Below, in pieces: positions 32,391-41,311 of a stretch of 64,000 nt of DNA. Source of the stretch: Arthrobacter sp. Soil764 (lineage in GTDB: Bacteria; Actinomycetota; Actinomycetes; Actinomycetales; Micrococcaceae). Position 1 is the stretch's first letter, and every line of letters begins with the position of its first letter. A program made the position numbers and the translations under genes. The notes below the pieces were generated by a model that worked only from the letters and a program-made list of their open reading frames with translations, ran no database searches and was not told the origin of the DNA. Where the stretch lies: NCBI RefSeq assembly GCF_001428075.1, contig NZ_LMSI01000002.1:161927-225926 (forward strand), written 5' to 3'.

Positions 32391-34319
32391 GTGGAATTAT
32401 CGCAGAGCATCCGGGCCGTCATCATCGGCGGCGGCCCCCGTGGCACCAGCGTGCTGGAGCGGCTGCTCGCCCACACCAACGCAGCGGGCACGCCCGTGCG
32501 GCTGCACATCGACGTGGTTGACCCCTACCCGGCGGGCCCCGGGCACGTGTGGCAGCCCGGGCAGTCCCGGCTGTTCCTGATGAACACCCAGTCGTTCTAC
32601 CCCACCCTGATCCCGCAGGACCCTTCGCTGCCCGCGCCGGTTGCGGGCGGCACGTTCGACCAGTGGCGGGCGCAGCAGCAGCGGGAGCCGCTGCCGGTCC
32701 TCAACGGCGAGGAACGGGCGGAACTGGCAGTGCTTGAGTCGAACGACTTTCCCAGCCGGGCCCTGTACGGACGCTACCTTCAGTGCACGCTGGAGGAACT
32801 GCTGGGCAACGCACCCGACGGCGTCACGGTGGACTTCCACCAAACCTCGGCCGTGGCGGTGCGTCCGGTGGGGGACGGAAGGTTCGACGTCGGCCTGGCC
32901 ACCGGAGCGACGCTTCGCGCCAACGCCGTGGTGCTGGCCCTGGGGCACATCCCGTCCCGGCTGAACCCGGAACAGCGCGAGCTCCAGGCCGCAGCTGTGC
33001 AGCTGGGTCTGCAGTACTTTCCCCCTGCCGCGCCCGCAGACGTGGACTGGTCCCGGATCCCCGCGGGCGAGCCCGTCCTGGTCCGCGGCATGGGCCTGAA
33101 TTTTTTCGACACGATGGGGCAGCTCACCGAAGGCCGCGGCGGGAAATTCGTGTCCACCGGCAGCCGGCTTGAGTATGAACCGTCCGGCCAGGAGCCCCGG
33201 ATCATTGCTGCCTCCCGGCGTGGGACCCCCTACCGTGCCAAAGCAGCCCTCAACGGCTACTACGCCGCGTCCGTCACCCTCCGGTACCTCACAGAGGCTG
33301 CCTTGGAGCGGCTGGCGAAGGCGGGTATCCGGCCCTCGTTCGACCATGACCTGTGGCCGCTGCTGCACCGCGACGCCCTCTGGGCCTACTATTCAACGCT
33401 TGTGCGCTCGCAGCCGGCCGCGGTCTCCGACGCGAAGGTCTTCCTCGCAGCGCTGGAGGAAGCCTTGCAGCCGCACGCGCACAGCGCCGTTAAGTGGGAA
33501 GACAACGTGGAGAGCGTCCTGGCCATCCACGTCGGTCCACGGCACCGGCTGGACCTGCCAGGCCTGGCGGCCCCGCTGGCCGGCCGCTCGTTCGCGTCCC
33601 GCGGCGAGCATGATGCCGCGGTGGTGGAGTTCCTGCTGGACGATGCGCGCCGTTCAGCCCGCGGCGAGGACGACCCCGTCAAAATGGCCATTGCCGCGCT
33701 GCACCACGGGCGTGCCGTCCTCAAAACGGCAGTGTCCGACGGCGGCATCACCGACGAGTCCTGGGTCGCCGGGCTGCGTGGCTGGTTTGAGTCCTTCGTG
33801 GAGGGCCTCGCCAGCGGCCCCCCGGCGCTGCGCGCCGAACAGCTTGCCGCACTGGCAAGGGCCGGCGTGGTCAGCTTCGTTGGGCCGGACCCCAAATTCG
33901 GTGTGGACCGGAAGTCCGCGATGTTCACTGCTTCCTCGCCGTGGGTTGCGGGTCCCCGGGTCATTGCGCGGACCATGGTGGAGGCCCTTGCCCCGGGCAA
34001 CCGGGTGTCGGCAAACGATTCGCCGGTCCTGGAACAGTTGCTGTCCGATGGCCTGGTGCGGCCCAGGCTCATGATGGCCGCCGAAGGTGCTCCGGTCGAG
34101 TCCACCGGCCTGGACGTGGAGCCCCACCCGTACCGCCCGGTTGCCGCCAACGGGTCGGTGACGGAAAACCTGTACGTGCTGGGCCTCCAGTTGTCCTCCA
34201 CCCAGTGGGGCACCGCCATCGCCGCCGAAGCCCTCCAGCCAGGCAGCCCCGCCTACCGCAGCGGTCAACGGACCCTCCGGGATGCCGACGAGATCGCGGC
34301 GGCCATCCTCCGCAGCTGA
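32391..34319 (+). CDS. Large FAD/NAD(P)-binding oxidoreductase
   Basis: 642 residues from GTG 32391. The N-terminal Rossmann motif is AVIIGGGPRGTSVLERL, and HVWQPGQSRLFLMNTQ follows as in the FAD/NAD(P)-binding family related to ornithine/lysine N-hydroxylases and L-lysine 6-monooxygenase-like proteins. ALGHIPSRL marks the second strand motif. VLGLQLSSTQWGTAIAAEA near the end resembles the closing FAD loop. The reaction is not known. The gene is divergent from the S9 peptidase and convergent with the ExeM-like gene, separated from the latter by a terminator. Confidence 0.8.
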   Translation: MELSQSIRAVIIGGGPRGTSVLERLLAHTNAAGTPVRLHIDVVDPYPAGPGHVWQPGQSRLFLMNTQSFYPTLIPQDPSLPAPVAGGTFDQWRAQQQREPLPVLNGEERAELAVLESNDFPSRALYGRYLQCTLEELLGNAPDGVTVDFHQTSAVAVRPVGDGRFDVGLATGATLRANAVVLALGHIPSRLNPEQRELQAAAVQLGLQYFPPAAPADVDWSRIPAGEPVLVRGMGLNFFDTMGQLTEGRGGKFVSTGSRLEYEPSGQEPRIIAASRRGTPYRAKAALNGYYAASVTLRYLTEAALERLAKAGIRPSFDHDLWPLLHRDALWAYYSTLVRSQPAAVSDAKVFLAALEEALQPHAHSAVKWEDNVESVLAIHVGPRHRLDLPGLAAPLAGRSFASRGEHDAAVVEFLLDDARRSARGEDDPVKMAIAALHHGRAVLKTAVSDGGITDESWVAGLRGWFESFVEGLASGPPALRAEQLAALARAGVVSFVGPDPKFGVDRKSAMFTASSPWVAGPRVIARTMVEALAPGNRVSANDSPVLEQLLSDGLVRPRLMMAAEGAPVESTGLDVEPHPYRPVAANGSVTENLYVLGLQLSSTQWGTAIAAEALQPGSPAYRSGQRTLRDADEIAAAILRS

Positions 34320-34322
34320 CCC

Positions 34323-34371
34323 ACGCCCGCTCACCTTTGGCAATGATTCTCCAAACGCCCGCTCACCTTTG
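34323..34371 (+). repeat. 17-bp direct repeat plus partial third copy
   Basis: ACGCCCGCTCACCTTTG occurs at 34323-34339 and 34355-34371, 32 bases apart. Its 12-base core CGCCCGCTCACC recurs at 34387-34398, again 32 bases on, inside the terminator stem. This equal spacing suggests an extragenic repeat element built from 32-bp units. Confidence 0.8.
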
Positions 34372-34378
34372 ACCGTAA

Positions 34379-34421
34379 AACAGCAGCGCCCGCTCACCAA
34401 TGGCGAGCGGGCGCTGCTGTT
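34379..34421. terminator. Strong hairpin terminator between convergent genes
   Basis: A perfect 17-bp stem (AACAGCAGCGCCCGCTC and complement) closes a 9-base loop. An A-tract at 34377-34380 gives TTTT on the minus strand, so it terminates the ExeM-like gene; the plus-strand tail is weaker. Confidence 0.8.
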
Positions 34422-34459
34422 ACGCGGCCGCCTGGCCGCGCCGTCGGGGTGCCTTTCCG

Positions 34460-37400
34460 TCAGCCCCGCAGGCAGGCGCGGTAGGCGGCCATGGCCTGGC
34501 CGTAGTTCGCCTGGCCCCTGACGTCAGCGGGGCGGGTGGGCTTGACCGGCGGAACGCATACCGGCTGCGCCGGCGTATCGGCTCCCACCAGGACGGCGAC
34601 CTTCACCACGGTGCCGGACTCGACGGCGGTGAGCACCAGTGTGGCCGCGCCCTCCGCTGTCCCGGCCGGGACCGCCAGGTTCACCGTGGCCGCGCCGGAG
34701 GCGACCGGAACGGTGCCCAACTGGGTCACAGTGCCGGCGGCATCGGTGAACGAGGCCTCCAGCGCCGTGTTTACCGGGCTGCCCAGGGACGTCATGTCCA
34801 GTTTGGACACGGCCGCCGTGACCGGTTCGCCGGGCTTGACGCCAGCGGCAGTGGTGTTGGTGACTGCCACGGAGCGGCGGGCGAAGTCCGGGGAGACGGG
34901 GCTGCTCTTCTGGAGGTACCCGATCCACGCGTCCCGGTCCACCAGCCCGGAATCGCGGGTGTTTGTGCCCTCCGTGAAGATCCGGAAGTTGTCTCCGCCG
35001 GTTGCCAGGAAGCTGAACGTGCCTACCCGGTAGGACCTGGCCGGGTCCAGCAGTTCACCGTTCACGTGAACCGAGGTGATGCGGTCTCCGGCTGCGCGGG
35101 CGGCGTCATAGGTGTAGTTCACGTTCTTCGACAGGCCCAGCTGCAGGTAGGCGCGGCTGGGAACCGTGCCGTCCGGGTTGGTCTGCCACTGCTGCTCCAG
35201 CAGGGTCTTGAACTGGGCGCCGGTCAGGGACGTGGTCCACAGGTTGTTCACGAACGGCAGCACCGCATTGGCCTCGGCGTAGGTAATGGTGCCGTCCGGT
35301 GCGTAGTACAGCTCATTGCGCAGGCCGCCGGGATTGACGACGCCGATTTCCGCGCCGCCGAGCTCAGCCGGCTGCAGGGAAGAGAGCAGGGAGTCGGCCA
35401 CCAGGTTGCCCAGGGTGGATTCGCTGCCGCGGTCATCGCGCTTGGCGGTACCGGTGGCGTCGGTGGTGAAGGCGGTGGTGATGTCCTTGGTGACCGAGCC
35501 GATGGGCTGGTTGCCAACCACGGCGGCGTCCGCGAGCGCTTTCTTGACGATGGCATCCACTGCGGCCACCCGCGGGTACGCGGCGACCAGGTCAGCAGCA
35601 GCATCCGTGGTCCGTTTGACGTTACCGGCCTTGTACGCCGTCACCTCCTTGCTGGCGGTGTCCACGGTCAGCTGGATCTGGCCCACGTTCTCACCGTAGT
35701 TTCCGGTCTGCACAATGGGACGGGTCTTGCCCGCTGCGCCGGGAACGGGAGCGTCCCAGGCGTATTCCTTGTGCGTGTGGCCGGTGAAGATCGCATCCAC
35801 CTCGGGAGACGTTTCGGTGACCAGCTTCGCGAACGGGCCGCCGGCTGCCACTTCCTGTTCCAGTGTGGCGCCTTCCACCACACCGGATCCGGCGCCGTCG
35901 TGATCCTCCACGATGATCACGTCGGCCAGCTTGTCCGCCGTGATCTTTGCGGCCACCCGGTTGATGGCGTCCACCGGGTCCCCGAAGTCGAGGTCGGCGA
36001 TGCCGGCCGGTGTGACCAGGGACGGGACCTCCTGGGTGACGGTGCCGATCACGGCAACCTTGATGCCGTTCAGGTCCAGCACCGTGTACTCGGGCAGCAC
36101 CGGTTCGGTGGTGCCCTTCCTGTAGACGTTCGCGCCCAGGTACGGGAACTTGGCGTTGGTGCCGCCCGCGATGACGCGGTCGCGCAGGTCCGCCCAACCG
36201 CCGTCGAACTCGTGGTTCCCCACCGCGGAAGCCTTCAGGTCCAGGGCGTTCAGGACGTCGATGGTGGGCTGGTCCTTCGCAACTGCCGAGGCGAACAGGG
36301 AAGCGCCGATGTTGTCACCGGCGGACAGGAACGCGGTGGCGCCGGGGGCGGCTGCGGCCCGCAACTTCTCGATGGTGCCGGCGAACTGGACCGTGTTGGT
36401 GTCGATCCTGCCGTGGAAGTCGTTGATGTTCAGGAGGTTGAGGTCAACGGTGGCAGGTGTGGACGCCAGGTTCAGGCCCACCACCACGGGGTCGTGGTCG
36501 CTGGCACGGAACTGGTCCGGGGCGTAGTAGTTGGTGATGTTGCTGTTGTAGCGGCTGTATTCCAGCGCCACGGATTCCACGGAGTTGATGTTCCAGATGT
36601 CGGCCCCGGTGACCACGGCATTGGCCGCCGGAGAGGCAAGGATGTGGTCCAGGGACCCCACCAGGCCGCCGAACAGGTAGGAGTGCTTGGCTGAGCCGTC
36701 GGCGTTGCGGGCCTTGTCGTCCTGGTTGACATAGCCCGCGGCGGTCAGGACGTTGATCGGGTCTTCTTTGCCGTAGGAGTTGAAGTCGCCGGCCAGGAAC
36801 ACCTTGTCGGTGCCCTTGGACTTCTGCAGTTCGTCGGAGAAGGCAAGCAGGGACTGCGCCTGCGCAGTGCGGGCAAGGTTCGAGGCGCCCTGGCCCTTGT
36901 CGGTGTCGTCCGGGGTAGCAGCCGAGCCCTTGGACTTGAAGTGGTTGGCGATGGCGATGAATTCGGTGCCGGCTCCGCCGCCCACAGGCCTGAAGACCTG
37001 GGCCAACGGCTTGCGGGCGCTCGCAAAGGCCACGGTGTCGTTGTGGATGATGGATTCACCTACGGGTTCGGCCACGGCCTTTTTGTAGATGAACGCGGTG
37101 CGGATCATGTCCTCGTCAGCCAGCGGCGGAGCGTTGGCGGGAGAGCGGACGTAGTCCCAGATACCGGGGCTGGGGATGTTGAGGGCTTCCACCAGCCTGG
37201 CCAGGGCATCGTCCCGGTTCTTGCCGAACTGCGCGGAGTTCTCGACTTCCATCAGGGTCACCACGTCGGCGCCGGATTTGGTGATGGCGGAGACGATCTT
37301 GTCCTGCTGGCGCTTGAAGTTCTCGGTGTTGGCGGCGCCGCGGGCGTCACAGCCGCCGCGGACCGTGATCGGGTTGCCCTCGCGGTCCTCATAGAACGTG

Positions 37401-38983
37401 CACCCGGACAACGTGTCGCCCGTGGTGGGGAAGTAGTTCAGGACGTTGAAGGACGCGATCTTCACGTTGCCGCCCACCGGTGCGGGAGCTTCGGTGCGGG
37501 TGGCCCCGAAGCTGGCCGGCTGGACCGTGCCCTTGTTGGCTTCGGTGAGGTGGGTCAGCGGCTGGAGCTTCCAGGAGTTGTTGGCGTAGCCCAGCACCAC
37601 GTTGCTGGTGAAGGTAGCCGGGGAGCCCACGCGGACGGGGTCTGCAGTTGTGAGGTACGGAAGCACCTCGGCCTTGGTGGTGGCGTCCTTGAGGAAGTTG
37701 GTGCTGGACCCGTCATCGAGCTTGATGCCCCGGGCAGCATTGTCCGCGACGACGGTGGTGTACTCCGGTGAGCCGTACGGCGCCACGGCGGTGGGCTGCA
37801 CCAGGGGAGTGGTTCCGCCGGCCAGGCCAATCTCGCCGTACTGGTTCAGGCTGTAGTTGTCGCTTACGGTCAGAGGGCCCTGGGGTGTCAGGAGCATGCC
37901 TTCCAGCGACTCGCGGAAGGCCTCGGTGGCGGGCAGGGTGAAGAGTGCCGGCTTTACTTCGGGAGCGGCGTCGGTGAGCTTGGTGAGCCCGGTTTCGGCT
38001 GTGACGTTGAGTTGGGTCATGCCGTAGTACTCGGCCACCGTGCCGGTTACCTGGACGTAGTCACCGGCCTGCACAGAGGCCACCGTGGCGGGGGAATAGA
38101 CGAAGATTCCGTCGGAGGCTGAGTGGTTGGTGGCCGTCAGGTCACCGCCAGTGCCGGGGGTTTGGAGGTAGTAGCCGTTGAGCCCGCCCGTGGGAAAGGC
38201 CGCGGTGACTTTGCCCTTGGTGGTGACCATGGCGCCGGTCAGGGGGCTTTCCGTTCCGGTGCCCTGGATTTCCGCGATGGCCTTGGCCACGGGGTCGGGG
38301 GTGGGGACCGGCGTCGGATCCGGAGCGGTGCCGCCGGAGGAAGCCGGCGTGATGGCGGCAGCCAGGGTGAAGTCCGCGGCGTTGCTGTTGCTGTCCCCGC
38401 CCGCGGTCCGGTTGAGGCTCTTCACATCGGTGTTTGATGCAGGTGCCCCGGCGGCCCGGGTCTCAAAGGTGTTGGAGGTGCCGTAGCCCAGGAGGTCGGC
38501 CACGCCCGTCGTTTCCACCACGGAGCCGGTGGGGAGGCCGACGGCGGTGGGCTGTTTGGCGAGCACGATGGTGCCGCTGCTGCCGCTGAAGTTAAGGGCC
38601 CCGGCAACGAGGTCCGGCGCCGGCAGGTCGGCGCCGTTGGTGCCGTTGCTGCTGCCCTGTACCAGGTAGTAGCCCTTGGCGGGAATCGAACCCGAGAGGG
38701 CGGCCACCCCCGTTGGAGCCGCGGTGCCGGTGCCGGAACGGTACTGCACGGACCAGCCGTCCAGGGAAACAGGAGCGTCGGAGCTGTTGTAGAGCTCCAC
38801 GAATTTGTTCTTGTAGGCGGCGCCGCTGCTGCCGCCGCTGAGGTAGGCCTCGTTGATGACAACGGGGGAGGTGCCGGCCGCGGTTGAGACCTCCGCGGCC
38901 GCCGGGACAGCTGTCAGCGGGGCTGCGATAAGCCCCGCTGACAACGCTGTGCCCAGCGCTAACTTCCAAGGTGTTTGATGCAT
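34460..38983 (-). CDS. Secreted ExeM/NucH-type nuclease fused to 5'-nucleotidase
   Basis: 1507 residues. A signal peptide (MHQTPWKLALGTALSAGLIA, cut near AAA-EVS) precedes a lamin-tail domain (about 37-190) and an OB-fold region (about 240-450). An endonuclease/exonuclease/phosphatase domain spans about 505-835 (ASFNVLNYF, LMEVENS, LAGDFNSYG, SDHDPVV). A metallophosphoesterase follows from about 850 (NINDFHGRID, SAGDNIG, GNHEFDGG, GHTHKEY) and a 5'-nucleotidase C-terminal domain at about 1160-1345. An Ala-rich tail without LPxTG or SLH motif ends the protein. It would degrade extracellular nucleic acids and strip phosphate from the nucleotides, a phosphate- and nucleoside-scavenging enzyme. 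Confidence 0.93.
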   Translation of the reverse strand: MHQTPWKLALGTALSAGLIAAPLTAVPAAAEVSTAAGTSPVVINEAYLSGGSSGAAYKNKFVELYNSSDAPVSLDGWSVQYRSGTGTAAPTGVAALSGSIPAKGYYLVQGSSNGTNGADLPAPDLVAGALNFSGSSGTIVLAKQPTAVGLPTGSVVETTGVADLLGYGTSNTFETRAAGAPASNTDVKSLNRTAGGDSNSNAADFTLAAAITPASSGGTAPDPTPVPTPDPVAKAIAEIQGTGTESPLTGAMVTTKGKVTAAFPTGGLNGYYLQTPGTGGDLTATNHSASDGIFVYSPATVASVQAGDYVQVTGTVAEYYGMTQLNVTAETGLTKLTDAAPEVKPALFTLPATEAFRESLEGMLLTPQGPLTVSDNYSLNQYGEIGLAGGTTPLVQPTAVAPYGSPEYTTVVADNAARGIKLDDGSSTNFLKDATTKAEVLPYLTTADPVRVGSPATFTSNVVLGYANNSWKLQPLTHLTEANKGTVQPASFGATRTEAPAPVGGNVKIASFNVLNYFPTTGDTLSGCTFYEDREGNPITVRGGCDARGAANTENFKRQQDKIVSAITKSGADVVTLMEVENSAQFGKNRDDALARLVEALNIPSPGIWDYVRSPANAPPLADEDMIRTAFIYKKAVAEPVGESIIHNDTVAFASARKPLAQVFRPVGGGAGTEFIAIANHFKSKGSAATPDDTDKGQGASNLARTAQAQSLLAFSDELQKSKGTDKVFLAGDFNSYGKEDPINVLTAAGYVNQDDKARNADGSAKHSYLFGGLVGSLDHILASPAANAVVTGADIWNINSVESVALEYSRYNSNITNYYAPDQFRASDHDPVVVGLNLASTPATVDLNLLNINDFHGRIDTNTVQFAGTIEKLRAAAAPGATAFLSAGDNIGASLFASAVAKDQPTIDVLNALDLKASAVGNHEFDGGWADLRDRVIAGGTNAKFPYLGANVYRKGTTEPVLPEYTVLDLNGIKVAVIGTVTQEVPSLVTPAGIADLDFGDPVDAINRVAAKITADKLADVIIVEDHDGAGSGVVEGATLEQEVAAGGPFAKLVTETSPEVDAIFTGHTHKEYAWDAPVPGAAGKTRPIVQTGNYGENVGQIQLTVDTASKEVTAYKAGNVKRTTDAAADLVAAYPRVAAVDAIVKKALADAAVVGNQPIGSVTKDITTAFTTDATGTAKRDDRGSESTLGNLVADSLLSSLQPAELGGAEIGVVNPGGLRNELYYAPDGTITYAEANAVLPFVNNLWTTSLTGAQFKTLLEQQWQTNPDGTVPSRAYLQLGLSKNVNYTYDAARAAGDRITSVHVNGELLDPARSYRVGTFSFLATGGDNFRIFTEGTNTRDSGLVDRDAWIGYLQKSSPVSPDFARRSVAVTNTTAAGVKPGEPVTAAVSKLDMTSLGSPVNTALEASFTDAAGTVTQLGTVPVASGAATVNLAVPAGTAEGAATLVLTAVESGTVVKVAVLVGADTPAQPVCVPPVKPTRPADVRGQANYGQAMAAYRACLRG

Positions 38984-39403
38984 CCGCTCTTACTTTCATT
39001 GAGGTGTCCCGGTGGGGGACCCAGTGGAGTGCGTCCGGCTGTGCCAATCGGACTGGGGCCCGGATCCTGCTCCTGGTCAAGTGGGTGTCCGGCACATGAC
39101 AACAGCACTGAATGAACGCAGGGTGGATGGAGCGTGCATTCGGCGGGACGTTCCCCAGCGGAGCGGCCCGCTCTCCGGCCCGGAGCCTGCCTGGCCCGGA
39201 CCGGAGGTGCTGTTGGCGGGAGTGATGGCGCCGGCAAACCCCAGGTGTGCCGGCAATCACAAACGATACCCGCGGGTAGCTTTCGGTCCCGGGTTTGGCT
39301 GCGGGTTAATCCAAAGAATTTACGTGCCTGCAACAGGCGCGGCCCGGAAAGTTAAAGCAGGAAACCCCTGGCGGCCGTTGCCGGCTGCCAGGGGTTTCTT
39401 CCG
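38984..39403. other. Leader region of the ExeM-like gene
   Basis: About 420 bases up to tRNA-Ser. No gene is convincing. TGTG-N8-CACA at 39246-39261 fits a Crp/GlxR core but lies 263 bases from the start codon. A less GC-rich patch at 39300-39360 may hold the promoter. No Pho box was recognised. The right end is the tRNA terminator hairpin. Confidence 0.45.
39361..39398 (-). terminator. Terminator hairpin of tRNA-Ser(TGA)
   Basis: A 12-bp stem (GAAACCCCTGGC and complement) with a 14-base GC-rich loop begins 5 bases after the tRNA. The minus-strand tail is weak (CCTGCTTTAAC). Confidence 0.65.
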
Positions 39404-39491
39404 CGGAAGGTAAGAGATTCGAACTCTTGGTACGGGGTTACCGCACACTGGTTTTCAAGACCAGCTCCTTCGGCCGCTCGGACAACCTTCC
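39404..39491 (-). tRNA. tRNA-Ser (anticodon TGA)
   Basis: Class II tRNA of 88 bases on the minus strand. Acceptor GGAAGGT; anticodon stem CTGGT/ACCAG with loop CTTGAAA (anticodon TGA, reading UCA); long variable arm; T-arm with GTTCGAATC. CCA is not encoded. Confidence 0.96.
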
Positions 39492-39599
39492 TCAGCTAGT
39501 AGTGTTTCATAGGCACTTGCCTGCAACAAAACAGGCCGGGGATGGTGACCGGTGCACACTGGTTGCAGCCAGGATTTGAGTCAGGAACGGGAGAGGTCC

Positions 39600-40583
39600 A
39601 TGAAAGCCGTCTACATATCGGAACCGGGCGGCCCGGAAGTGTTGGAAGTCCGGGACGTGGATGCCCCGGTGCCCGGCCAGGGCGAAGTGCTCATTGATGT
39701 GGTGGCCGCGGGCCTGAACCGGGCTGATGTCCAGCAGCGCAGGGGTTTCTATCCGCCGCCGCCAGGTGCCTCCGAGATTCCGGGACTGGAAGTGTCGGGC
39801 CGGATCGCAGGCTTTGGCCCCGGCGTCAGCAAGCCCTTCTCGCTGGGGGACAAGGTAGTGGCCCTGCTGGCCGGCGGCGGCTACGCCCAGCAGGTGGCGG
39901 TTCCGGCCGAACAGGTACTGCGGGTGCCCGAAGGGGTGGACCTGGTCACCGCGGCGTCGCTGCCGGAGGTGGCGGCAACGGTCTACTCCAACCTGATCAT
40001 GACAGCGCAGCTGCAGCCGGGTGAAACCGTCCTCATCCACGGGGCTACCGGCGGGATCGGCACCATGGCCATCCAGCTTGCCAAGGCCTTCGGTGCCAAG
40101 GTGGCCACCACAGCCGGCACAGAGGAAAAGGTCAGCACCGCCAAGGCCTTCCTTGGAGCGGACATCGCCATCAACTATGCCGAGGAGGACTTCCCGGAGA
40201 GCCTCCGGCGGCAGAATGACGGCAAGGGGGCGGACGTCATCCTGGACGTGGTGGGCGCCAAGTACCTGCAGCAGAACGTGGACGCCCTGGCGGACTACGG
40301 GCGCCTGGTGGTGATCGGGCTGCAGGGTGGCGCCAAGGGTGAGCTGGACCTGGGCCTGTTGCTGAAGAAGCGCGCAGCCGTGGTGGCCACCGCCCTGCGG
40401 CCCCGGCCGGTGGCAGAAAAGGGCGCCATCATGACTGCGGTCCGGGACGCTGTATGGCCGCTGGTGGCCGATGGCCGGATCCGCCCGCTGGTCGCCAAGA
40501 CGTTCCCGCTGGACCAGGTGGCTGCGGCGCACCGCTATTTCGACAGCGGCGACCACGTGGGCAAAGTCCTTCTGCTCATGTAA
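39600..40583 (+). CDS. NAD(P)H:quinone oxidoreductase (zinc-independent MDR)
   Basis: 327 residues of the quinone oxidoreductase branch of medium-chain dehydrogenases. MKAVYISEPGGPEVLEVRDV and GLNRADVQQRRGFYPPPPGA lack zinc Cys, as normal for this branch. The NADP-binding loop is IHGATGGIGTMAIQLAKAFGA. GGGAGAGG lies 3-10 bases before ATG 39600. It reduces quinones or enones by one or two electrons, probably for detoxification. The PadR operon follows in the same direction after an operator-rich gap. Confidence 0.92.
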   Translation: MKAVYISEPGGPEVLEVRDVDAPVPGQGEVLIDVVAAGLNRADVQQRRGFYPPPPGASEIPGLEVSGRIAGFGPGVSKPFSLGDKVVALLAGGGYAQQVAVPAEQVLRVPEGVDLVTAASLPEVAATVYSNLIMTAQLQPGETVLIHGATGGIGTMAIQLAKAFGAKVATTAGTEEKVSTAKAFLGADIAINYAEEDFPESLRRQNDGKGADVILDVVGAKYLQQNVDALADYGRLVVIGLQGGAKGELDLGLLLKKRAAVVATALRPRPVAEKGAIMTAVRDAVWPLVADGRIRPLVAKTFPLDQVAAAHRYFDSGDHVGKVLLLM

Positions 40584-40596
40584 CACCCTGAGCTGC

Positions 40597-40683
40597 ATAC
40601 CCGGTATTGCTTCCGGTTCCCCTCCGCGCTAGTCTGTCTATACGCGGTATGCACGGGTCTTGGGGGCCTGTGCATACCGGTAG
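40597..40683. promoter_or_regulatory. Cluster of ATACC/GGTAT operators before padR
   Basis: ATACCCGGTAT (40597-40607), ATACGCGGTAT (40640-40650) and ATACCGGTAG (40674-40683) repeat one half-site pattern. GGTATGCAC (40646-40654) and GTGCATACC (40670-40678) form a perfect inverted repeat. All lie within 110 bases before the PadR start, fitting autoregulation of a PadR-ABC operon. Confidence 0.7.
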
Positions 40684-40705
40684 TGACTAAGCCCGGGGGA
40701 GCAAC

Positions 40706-41311
40706 ATGTCTATTCGCCACAGCCTCCTCGCCCTGCTGCAGGACCAGCCGCGTTACGGCTACCAGCTGCGGGTCGAGTTCGAGAACCGCACCGGAGCCAC
40801 GTGGCCCCTCAATATCGGGCAGGTGTACACCACGCTTGACCGGCTGGAACGCGACGCCCTGGTGGCCAAGGAGGGCGACGACGGCGAAGGCCACGTCGTC
40901 TACAGCATCACCCCCGCCGGCAAGGCCCAGGTGCGGAATTGGTTTGCCGCCCCCGTGGAGCGGAACAACCCGCCGCGCAACGAGCTTGCCATCAAGCTCG
41001 CGCTCGCCGTCACCCTGCCCGGTGTGGATGTCCAGGCCATCATCCAGGCCCAGCGTGTGGCGTCAATCAGGGCCCTGCAGGACTACACCAAGGCGCGCCG
41101 CGACACGGCCGCCAACCAGCGGGCCACGGACACCGCCTGGCTGCTGGTCCTCGATTCGCTGATCTTCCAGACCGAAGCGGAAGTCCGCTGGCTGGACCTC
41201 TGCGAGGCCAGGATGGTCCAGCAGGCCCAGGCCGCTGCGACGGGTGGAGCACGGAAAACGTCCAACGGGGCCACGGAAGACGCCCCGCTCAATGCGGACA
41301 GCCGCCGGTGA
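40706..41311 (+). CDS. PadR-family transcriptional repressor
   Basis: 201 residues. The winged helix covers MSIRHSLLALLQDQPRYGYQLRVEFENRTGATWPLNIGQVYTTLDRLERDALV, a near-consensus PadR domain. The C-terminal helical part (about 100-190) serves dimerisation. GGGGGAG precedes the ATG. Its stop overlaps the ATP-binding gene start as GTGA, making a three-gene operon with an ABC exporter. Repeated palindromes upstream are its likely binding sites. PadR-ABC pairs of this kind usually respond to an exported antibiotic or antimicrobial peptide; the ligand here is unknown. Confidence 0.93.
   Translation: MSIRHSLLALLQDQPRYGYQLRVEFENRTGATWPLNIGQVYTTLDRLERDALVAKEGDDGEGHVVYSITPAGKAQVRNWFAAPVERNNPPRNELAIKLALAVTLPGVDVQAIIQAQRVASIRALQDYTKARRDTAANQRATDTAWLLVLDSLIFQTEAEVRWLDLCEARMVQQAQAAATGGARKTSNGATEDAPLNADSRR

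Noticed and set aside
39246..39261. Crp-type site as promoter element of the ExeM-like gene
   Set aside because: The core fits, but at 263 bases from the start it is too distant to assign; kept only as a note in the region entry.
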